Below the pieces are notes generated by a model. The model made no database searches and had not been told where the DNA came from. It saw nothing but the letters and a program-made list of their open reading frames with translations. Below are positions 8,199 through 14,019 of a stretch of DNA of 64,000 bases, piece by piece. Origin of the DNA: Sphaerisporangium fuscum (GTDB lineage: Bacteria; Actinomycetota; Actinomycetes; Streptosporangiales; Streptosporangiaceae); assembly GCF_018531465.1 (NCBI RefSeq), contig NZ_JAHDTF010000035.1, positions 1 through 64,000 of the forward strand, given 5' to 3'. A program made the translations under genes and the position numbers. Each line of letters begins with the position of its first letter. Positions within the stretch are counted from its first letter, which is position 1.

Positions 8199-8366
8199 CT
8201 AGTGATGGGTGATCCACCAGAACAGCAGGCCGACAAGGCCGGCACCGGTGGCATGTGCGGCGCCGCGGGCAAGGGCGAAGGCCACTGCGAGGCGGAGTCG
8301 CCGGCTGGTACTGGGGCCGTGTTCCGGCGCACGCGTGCGGGGGTTGGCTTTGTTGATTTGCGACAT
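8199..8366 (-). CDS. Small single-span membrane protein, 55 aa (element-associated?)
   Basis: A short frame starts with ATG at 8366 (MSQINKANPRTR), has a basic N-terminus (STSRRLR), then one hydrophobic stretch (LAVAFALARGAAHATGAGLVGLLFWWI) and ends ITHH. Small membrane proteins of this kind (Spd-like) are common next to integrases in actinomycete integrative plasmids, and an integrase remnant lies just downstream. No clear ribosome binding site is visible, so expression is uncertain. Confidence 0.45.
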   Translation of the reverse strand: MSQINKANPRTRAPEHGPSTSRRLRLAVAFALARGAAHATGAGLVGLLFWWITHH

Positions 8367-8511
8367 GGCTGTATGGAATCGAGGCTGTGGCAGTTCTTGA
8401 AGGTATGACGGATGGATCCGGATCTGTGGGGTTAACCTGCTGGTGAGCGCGGGTCCGGCCCGGTCCGTTCCGGATCCGGGACGTGAGCTTTGCTTGAGAA
8501 GGAGGGGCGCC

Positions 8512-10185
8512 GTGGAGGTTTTCCGTCCGCAGGGGTCGACCTCTAGGGTCCTGGCGGAGTTGGCTCGGCTGTGGGATCAGGCTCGCGTTCGCAGCCCAGA
8601 TCAGGTGAATCAGAAGGAGCTTGCGTCCGCGTCGGGTGTTCCCTATTCGACCGTGAACGGGTGGGCGACGGGAAAAGCAGCGCCTCGTGACCTAGATCAA
8701 CTGGTCAAGGTCGGCGCTGCATTGGCTAGGTGGGCGGGTGAACCTGCTCCGTCGACACGGGACTGGGGTCGGCTGATGGCTGCCGACCGAGCGCGCCCGC
8801 CTGTCAACCGCTCGCAAAGTGCTGCGCCGGTGGAGCAGACCCAAGAAGAAGCACTGCCAGGGTCTGCTGAAGAGCTGCAGTTGGCAGCGAGTACCTGGCG
8901 CATGAGATTTTCTAGCGTCGACTTCGTCAATATGCCCCGGATCGCCATGCTCACCTCTGGCGTGCCGGTCATGGTTGCTGCGAGAAGAGTAGGGCTCAAT
9001 ACTTTCAGGCCATTCTACGGGCAGGGAATGGCTCCAGGCCTTTTCATAGGAGAGGTTAGATCTATCTTTGAGACCTGGGATGCGGAAGCGGTAGTGCTTG
9101 ACGAGCGTACTGTGGATCAAGTTCGGCGTGGCATGCTGGTCTCCTTCGAAACCTCCATGCGGTGCGTTAACCCGCCTGAGCTGCCGCCGAAGGCACCTAC
9201 AGGTGACCTTACCAAGGATCCTCACTTCACCTTCCAGATGAGCGGTCACCATGTGATTTTAAGCTTCGATTCTCAATGGCTTACTACGACGACCGCAGGC
9301 CTGACGCTCCATGATGCCGCCCAGCATCCGCAGCTTTACTCCGGTCTCGGGCAGGTGGTGACCGTGTCTGAGGGGCGGGTCCGTGTTTCGTCTCTTGTAT
9401 TCGGACAGCCTCAATCTGCTGACCAGGCTCTATGGGACTATACGGTCTCGGCTGGGCTGTCGATTGCACGCGGCCTGTCTGTCAATGATTTCCGTAACCA
9501 ATTTTCCACGTCGGAAAATGGACGGCCTCTGGCTGGCAGCTCTACTGAGAGGGAAAGTATGCAACCTCTGGGTGTCGTGCTGGTTTTCGACGAGGACCAG
9601 GTTGTCCCAGGCGAAATCGACCGCGCTGTGTTGGGCCAGCTGGTGCGAGTGGTGCCGGAGTTTCGCCGCGACATAGGCGTGGCGGTGGCAAGCCTATTAC
9701 CTCCGAAGGGTGCCGGCGCAGCCGATCTCTCCGCACGCCTTCTTGCGAGGGAACCGGCCCTCTGGAAGACGTTTACCGTGCCCGGCTTGGCTGCGCTGAT
9801 CAAGACCCGCAATTTGGCCGTTGCGGTGGTTTCTGGCGTCACCCAGACACAGTCTGCGGATCTCGATGAAGCCATGCGGGAAGGAATGGCCGCTTACTGC
9901 GGAGCGATGGAACTCGACCGGACCCTGAGTATGCATAGCAGCCTCTTCCCAGAAGAAGACCGTTACCATGTGGTCGGTGCCGAGTTGCGCCTGCGGTACA
10001 GCGCTGCCAGCAGGGCCATCGCTGACGCTAACAACGAGCCCTTGGATGAGCCCCTGAACACTTGGCTCGACGAGGGCTTATTCCGCACGGTGGTGTGGGA
10101 AGAAGATGAGGCGCAGTCGGCCGCCGAGGAGCGAGAGGCTGCGCTCATTATGGACGCGTGGCTGCGGGACCAGGGAGGAAGGTAG
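8512..10185 (+). CDS. Helix-turn-helix protein with a large uncharacterised C-terminal region, 557 aa
   Basis: The GTG at 8512 follows an excellent AAGGAGG with 7-nt spacing, so I choose it over an in-frame codon 69 bases upstream. Residues about 10-70 look like an XRE/Cro-type HTH (VNQKELASASGVPYSTVNGWATGKAAPRDLDQLVKVGAAL). After a Pro/Glu linker comes a domain of about 420 residues that I do not recognise, with mixed alpha/beta character, no transmembrane segment and no obvious catalytic motif; it contains MPRIAMLTSGVPVMVAARRVG and an acidic tail. Codon use is less GC-biased than in the right half of the window. It may be a sensor-regulator of the neighbouring nuclease gene; this is inference from position only. 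Confidence 0.7.
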   Translation: MEVFRPQGSTSRVLAELARLWDQARVRSPDQVNQKELASASGVPYSTVNGWATGKAAPRDLDQLVKVGAALARWAGEPAPSTRDWGRLMAADRARPPVNRSQSAAPVEQTQEEALPGSAEELQLAASTWRMRFSSVDFVNMPRIAMLTSGVPVMVAARRVGLNTFRPFYGQGMAPGLFIGEVRSIFETWDAEAVVLDERTVDQVRRGMLVSFETSMRCVNPPELPPKAPTGDLTKDPHFTFQMSGHHVILSFDSQWLTTTTAGLTLHDAAQHPQLYSGLGQVVTVSEGRVRVSSLVFGQPQSADQALWDYTVSAGLSIARGLSVNDFRNQFSTSENGRPLAGSSTERESMQPLGVVLVFDEDQVVPGEIDRAVLGQLVRVVPEFRRDIGVAVASLLPPKGAGAADLSARLLAREPALWKTFTVPGLAALIKTRNLAVAVVSGVTQTQSADLDEAMREGMAAYCGAMELDRTLSMHSSLFPEEDRYHVVGAELRLRYSAASRAIADANNEPLDEPLNTWLDEGLFRTVVWEEDEAQSAAEEREAALIMDAWLRDQGGR

Positions 10186-10220
10186 TTTGGCTTCGATCGC
10201 CTCCAAGGTCTCTGAGGCTG

Positions 10221-10244
10221 GTGCTAATCAACACCTCTGCTAAC
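10221..10244 (+). repeat. Degenerate TGCTAA repeat pair (putative arm site)
   Basis: GTGCTAAT (10221-10228) and CTGCTAAC (10237-10244), followed by sequence also seen after the 7004 pair (CAGC...GGCATCTACCG versus CAGC...CGTCTACCG). Spacing is 16 bp here, so it is a weaker member of the family. Confidence 0.4.
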
Positions 10245-10284
10245 AGCAGCGGCTTCGAGGGGCATCTACCGTTTGAGGTTGAGC

Positions 10285-10317
10285 AAGCCTCGGGTTCATC
10301 GACGAAACCTGAGCCTT
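10285..10317 (+). terminator. Stem-loop after the HTH gene
   Basis: AAGCCTCGGGTT (10285-10296) pairs with AACCTGAGCCTT (10306-10317), with one G-U and one mismatch, around a 9-nt loop. It separates the HTH gene from the nuclease gene, so the two are probably not one simple operon. Confidence 0.5.
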
Positions 10318-10364
10318 GAATGATTCTCAAGCATGGTGCCGGTGCTCCGCAGTGATGCTCGTGC

Positions 10365-11318
10365 ATGGCCAACACCAGCGACGGCCAATGGAAGAATGAT
10401 CGTGTGGCGAAGTGGCGTGACTACGAGCAGCAGACCGCTCTCTTGCTGGCCAACCTGGGGTTCGCTACCGAGGTGCAGGCCACCCTGTATGGGGCAGACG
10501 ACGTCCCTTACAAGATCGATGTTACAGCTCGTCGCCAGCTCGCCGGGGTGAGCCTGCTGTGGATCGTGGAGTGTAAGCTCCACAACTCCAGTGTTACCCG
10601 AGACATGGTCAATACGTTGAAGGCCAAGGTTGATGACTTGGGCGCCGACCGAGGGCTGCTTATGTCGGAATCGGGATTCCAGTCCGGCGCCGTCCGTTAT
10701 GCGCTGCGTCGCAATATCACCCTGACGAGCTTGGGTGACCTCGCCTCGAACGCCGGTGATGACCTTGCCGACGCCAGGTTGGCGACCTGCCGTAGTCGCA
10801 TACTGAACCTGAATGAACGATGGAACGCACTGCATATCTCGACGAAGGCAATGGGATACGCTCGCGATACTACGAGGGCTCTGCTGAATATGTTGGGAGA
10901 GGATGGGCGAGCGGAGCTCGCACAGTCTCCAGATGCATGGGAGCAGTCCCATGAGGTCGAGCGAATAATTGAATCGGTCGGCATTGACCAAATGAATTCT
11001 TACCTGCAAATGTTCCCGCCGACGTCAGTAGACGCCTCAGATGTCGAAATGCCTCGAATCTTCACGCGGCAGGCGGTGAGAGGCGTAGATCCGAGCGTGC
11101 TGAACGAGGTCATCGGCGGGCTCGCAGACGTACGCGAGAGGGTCGTTGACCCGGCCATGCTCGGTCAGTTTCCTATCTACTTCACCATTGGAAATGTCAA
11201 TTACAGTGCTTGGAGCGCTGGCCAAGCGGCCGGTGTCGCCGAACAGCGTCTCGATGAGCTTGAGGCTTTGACCAAACAGCAGGAGAGTCAAGCTGCCGAG
11301 GCGGCGATTCAGTCCTAG
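10365..11318 (+). CDS. Mrr-like restriction endonuclease (PD-(D/E)XK fold), 317 aa
   Basis: Residues 18-130 carry the nuclease fold: a helix (YEQQTALLLANLGF), Asp52 in YKIDVTARR, and Glu69-Cys-Lys71 in WIVECKLH, the D...ExK metal-binding set of Mrr_cat-type enzymes. A Rossmann-like tail follows (GLLMSESGF..GAVRYALRRNITLTSL). The last 190 residues are helical with no familiar motif and may sense or bind a partner. Mrr-type enzymes cleave modified or foreign DNA. The gene lies between arm-like repeats and a second integrase remnant, as does the 238-aa gene at 7.1 kb. The ATG at 10365 has only a weak ribosome binding site. Confidence 0.78.
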   Translation: MANTSDGQWKNDRVAKWRDYEQQTALLLANLGFATEVQATLYGADDVPYKIDVTARRQLAGVSLLWIVECKLHNSSVTRDMVNTLKAKVDDLGADRGLLMSESGFQSGAVRYALRRNITLTSLGDLASNAGDDLADARLATCRSRILNLNERWNALHISTKAMGYARDTTRALLNMLGEDGRAELAQSPDAWEQSHEVERIIESVGIDQMNSYLQMFPPTSVDASDVEMPRIFTRQAVRGVDPSVLNEVIGGLADVRERVVDPAMLGQFPIYFTIGNVNYSAWSAGQAAGVAEQRLDELEALTKQQESQAAEAAIQS

Positions 11319-11406
11319 ATCGTGATTGTCTGACTGATACCTGCCTAAAAAGATCGGCGTGAGTCATGTAATGTCGCACTGATCGTCTGGGAATGTGTTG
11401 ATGCAA

Positions 11407-11440
11407 CAGGCCCGTTCCCAGAAGCTAGAAAACGGGCCTG
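11407..11440. terminator. Stem-loop between the nuclease gene and the integrase remnant
   Basis: CAGGCCCGTT (11407-11416) pairs perfectly with AACGGGCCTG (11431-11440). It can serve both the nuclease gene and the oppositely oriented integrase remnant. Confidence 0.6.
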
Positions 11441-11474
11441 AAGCTCGTCGATCTACCAGCCTGTGATCGCCTTG

Positions 11475-11583
11475 GCGAAACATCTGCCGCCGAGGCTTCT
11501 GCCGTGCGGATGATGTGCGCGTAGACGCGAAGGGTGACTGATGGGTCGACGTGGCCGAGGCGGGCGGCAACTACGTGGACGGG
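11475..11583 (-). pseudogene. Second 3' remnant of a tyrosine integrase gene
   Basis: The frame reads HVVAARLGHVDPSVTLRVYAH followed by IIRTAEASAADV, the C-terminal end of a tyrosine recombinase with the nucleophile Tyr in VYAH. Similarity stops abruptly at about 11580, exactly where a broken regulator starts on the other strand. The fragment resembles the one near 7.9 kb closely but not identically, so it comes from a related element. Confidence 0.75.
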
Positions 11584-11872
11584 AACGCATCTCCCGCGAC
11601 TCGGTACGCCGCGCCATCGCCGTATTGAGGGGAGAGGGATTGATCGTGACCGAGCTGCGAGGCTCACGCGTTCGCGAGCAAGGACAGGCCGTCCCATCTC
11701 CATCACGCCAGGCGCCCAGGTGACCGCCCGCATGCCCACCGAGCCCGAGCGCCGGCAACTCGGCATCGCCGAAGGCGTCCCCATCCTGGTCATCACCGAG
11801 CCGGACGGCGAGGTCCGTAAGCTTCCCGCGGACAGGACAGTCATTGAGGCTGGCAAGGAACAGCACAGTTGA
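11578..11872 (+). pseudogene. Broken GntR-type regulator
   Basis: One frame gives ISRDSVRRAIAVLRGEGLIV followed by TELRGSRVREQ, the recognition helix and wing of a GntR-family winged helix. A second frame then continues with ITPGAQVTARMPTEPERRQL and VPILVITEPDGEVRKLPADR, which resembles the tail of the short GntR proteins found with actinomycete integrases. The two parts are in different frames and the beginning of the HTH is missing, replaced by integrase-derived sequence. Regulators of this type (for example KorSA of pSAM2) control transfer genes, so this is another relic of a mobile element. Confidence 0.6.
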
Positions 11873-11983
11873 TCGGGCAGCCGGATAGCGGGTCTCAGCC
11901 CTCCCGGCATCCTTGAAGAGCAGGAGCAGCTCCGCCGGTTAGCGCAGCCCTGTTCGTGCTCGATGAGGATTTTCTCTACGTCG

Positions 11984-12195
11984 TTAAAGCGGCCCGCGCC
12001 ACAGCAGATGTCCCATCGCAGCGCGTTCGTCCTGCCGTCCGAAGTCGAAGCCGGGATTCCCGTTCGGCGTTCCAGTACGGCATTCAGTTCTGTGTACGAC
12101 GTCGTCTTCCCAAGCCGTGCGCGTTCGATCAGGAACTTTAGACCGGCTTCTGTGAGCTGGGCCCAGGTCTCGTCATCGCGACCATACTTCGACAT
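11984..12195 (-). pseudogene. Frameshifted fragment of an unknown conserved protein
   Basis: Starts well: ATG at 12195 with GGAGG 7 nt upstream, then MSKYGRDDETWAQLTEAGL and FLIERARLGKTTSYTELNAVL, ending the good frame at RTGIP. At this point the neighbouring frame takes over with GFDFGRQDERAAMGHLLW and then a stop at 11984-11986. The continuation reads like a natural protein only after a one-base shift, so I call a frameshift mutation. The family is one I have seen in actinomycetes but cannot name. Confidence 0.55.
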
Positions 12196-12316
12196 CGCAT
12201 CGCCTCCAGGTGGAGGATAACCAGTTGCCGAGGGGTCGGTATGGGCAATCAGTGCGGTGCGGAGCCTTCCGGCGGTGCTTTTCCTTCGGTGCGAGCGTGA
12301 ACGTTACGGTGTTCAG

Positions 12317-12601
12317 GTGAAGTTCGTGAGCGTTCACCGCCCCAAGAGAGATAAGCCGTATCCGTGCCCTTGCTGCGGTTTTCTCACTCTCAACGTGCGA
12401 GGCGGGTACGAGATCTGTCCAGTTTGTTTCTGGGAAGACGATGGACAGGACGATCATGACGCCGACGAAGTCCGCGGAGGCCCGAACTACGAGCTGAGCC
12501 TCACGCAGGGGCGGCGGAACTTCGCGGAGTTCGGCGCGAGTCGTAGACAAGACCTTCCGCATGTCCGTCCTACTCGCCCTGAGGAGTATCCCGGCGGGTG
12601 A
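12317..12601 (+). CDS. CPCC-family cysteine-rich protein, 94 aa
   Basis: Contains YPCPCCGFLTLNV..GYEICPVCFWEDDGQDD, the two-knuckle Cys pattern (CPCC and CPVC) of the Cys_rich_CPCC family, probably zinc-binding. The family is frequent among immunity-like proteins in polymorphic toxin loci, and its precise role is not settled. I choose the GTG at 12317; an in-frame GTG at 12257 would add 20 residues without clear homology. The gene ends 2 nt before a TTGCTAAC repeat pair, inside the island. Confidence 0.65.
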   Translation: MKFVSVHRPKRDKPYPCPCCGFLTLNVRGGYEICPVCFWEDDGQDDHDADEVRGGPNYELSLTQGRRNFAEFGASRRQDLPHVRPTRPEEYPGG

Positions 12602-12603
12602 TC

Positions 12604-12623
12604 TTGCTAACGGCGTTGCTAAC
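12604..12623 (+). repeat. Paired direct repeat TTGCTAAC x2
   Basis: Copies at 12604-12611 and 12616-12623, 12 bp apart as at 7004. They lie 108 bp before the decayed tRNA-Arg half. Confidence 0.55.
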
Positions 12624-12730
12624 GACAGCCCTGGACGACCGTGGACGAGTGTGGAATCGCCGAGCTCGGACACCTCTTCTGATCAGGTGCTCGTGTCGAA
12701 TGTGGACGCCGGTGGACATCACCGATCTTG

Positions 12731-12775
12731 CTACGGATCAGAAGGCATAGGTGCTCGAGTCTTCCCGGTCGCGCT
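12731..12775 (+). repeat. Decayed second copy of the tRNA-Arg 3' half
   Basis: The first 15 bases (CTACGGATCAGAAGG) are identical to 6887-6901. The rest keeps the outline of the T arm (GTGCTCGAGTC...GGTCGCGC) with several substitutions. Together with 6887 it bounds 5.8 kb, consistent with attL/attR of an old tRNA-Arg element. Confidence 0.6.
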
Positions 12776-13103
12776 ACAGCAACCGACCTCGAATCATGAT
12801 CTGCCCGGTTAGGTGCCGCTCAGCGGTCATCACCGTGACGCCGTGGACGTACCCCGGGTAAGGGCGCAACGTGATATCTAGCTGCGCTTGACGAATCGCC
12901 CCCATCCCGGCTCCTGGCATGGCGCGCAACGCGTCCAGCAGTCGCTCCCGGGCGACGGCGAGCATGTTGGTGACGCCGTATGCCCCGCGAGTACCGTCGC
13001 CACTATCGGCGCGCCACGTCCACAGCGGCTCCTCTGTATCGAACGGGATGTGGCTGGTCATGACTGCCGGCACCTGCAGGAACGGGCCTGTTCCAAGTTC
13101 CAT
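12774..13103 (-). CDS. Hypothetical protein, 109 aa
   Basis: ATG at 13103 (MELGTGPFLQVPAVMTSHIP). Soluble, with an internal amphipathic helix (VTNMLAVARERLLDALRAMPG) and a beta-rich end (LDITLRPYPGYVHGVTVMTAE). It has the look of a real protein, but no family is recognised and the ribosome binding site is weak. It ends inside the decayed tRNA-Arg copy, so its 3' end may have been created by integration. Confidence 0.4.
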   Translation of the reverse strand: MELGTGPFLQVPAVMTSHIPFDTEEPLWTWRADSGDGTRGAYGVTNMLAVARERLLDALRAMPGAGMGAIRQAQLDITLRPYPGYVHGVTVMTAERHLTGQIMIRGRLL

Positions 13104-13605
13104 GAGTGCCAGGATGGGGAAGCCGAGTGGGACGGGAAAACTTCGTCAAGGACGGCTAGAGGACGTCTTACACGACAGACAAGCGTCCCGCAGCAGAGCG
13201 AGCGTCCGTTCAACAGGCGAGGTCAGGATCATCCAATCTACTGTCCGCGAAGCATATGCGGAAATGATCAAATCTCGAGCCTGGAACCAGGCATAGCCGC
13301 AGCTCAACAGCCCTAAGCAGCTCTGATCGCAGCCGCTCTCCTAAAGAAAGGGCCGCAGGATCGAAGGCCCGACCATCCGGTACGCGCCAAGCCCAGACTC
13401 TCAGCAAGGTGCACTACGTCAACCAGCGGTGGGCGCAGTTGATCTGCCAGCACGGCTTGCTTGCACATCAAAGGACCTAGCCGCCATCGATCTGTCAGAA
13501 CGGTTCCGACGGCTATCCAATTTCAGTTCGTTCCCGAGTGATGATTCCAAGTGTCACAGAGGCCTACAGTGAGTCTTCTGGGGTTTGTCCGCGAAGGAGT
13601 GTTGG
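13104..13605. other. Intergenic, no gene recognised
   Basis: Short frames on both strands have no ribosome binding sites and no protein-like composition. The last 60 bases must hold the promoter of the 13.6-kb operon; GAAGGAG precedes its ATG. Confidence 0.4.
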
Positions 13606-14019
13606 ATGGATCCAATTGTGGTGGCAGCAGCGACGGCTCTGGTGGGGGCGATGGCCACCGATGCCTGGCAGCAGACCCGTACCGCGATGGTGGATTGGTG
13701 GCGCAAGGTCCGCCGGGAACAGGCCGAGACCGTGCATACCGAACTGGAATCGACCCAAGTACAGGTGCTCGCCGCCCGTGAGCGAGGGGATGCTGACACG
13801 GAGCAGGCCCTGGCAGGGATATGGCAGCTACGGCTGCAGCAGATGCTCGACGAGGACCCGGCGATCGGCCCACAGCTACAGCGCCTGCTTGATGAGCACT
13901 TGACCCCTTCGTTGCTCTCCACCGAGCAGTCTCGTATCCAGCAGAACATCACCGCTCATGCTCATGACCAATCGCGGCAGTTCATCGCCGGCCGAGACCA
14001 GCACATCACCGGATTATGA
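13606..14019 (+). CDS. Small membrane-associated partner of an NB-ARC ATPase, 137 aa
   Basis: The ATG at 13606 follows GAAGGAG. The N-terminus (MDPIVVAAATALVGAMATDAW) is a hydrophobic, possibly membrane-inserting helix. A charged amphipathic region follows (WWRKVRREQAETVHTELESTQVQVLAARERGD). The C-terminus is RQFIAGRDQHITGL, and almost the same motif (RQFIAGRDQTVHI) opens the next protein. Proteins with this N-terminus are often encoded next to STAND ATPases in actinomycetes. The next gene overlaps its stop codon (ATGA), so the two products are made together and probably interact. It may be the membrane-acting effector or an adaptor (inferred). Confidence 0.7.
   Translation: MDPIVVAAATALVGAMATDAWQQTRTAMVDWWRKVRREQAETVHTELESTQVQVLAARERGDADTEQALAGIWQLRLQQMLDEDPAIGPQLQRLLDEHLTPSLLSTEQSRIQQNITAHAHDQSRQFIAGRDQHITGL

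Noticed and set aside
7930..8217. 95-codon minus-strand frame containing AGFLITPELEALTEP
   Set aside because: It overlaps the integrase remnant in another frame; a short part may be a relic of an excisionase or regulator, but nothing supports a gene.
13210..13407. 65-codon minus-strand frame
   Set aside because: Arg/Leu-rich, no ribosome binding site, no similarity recognised.
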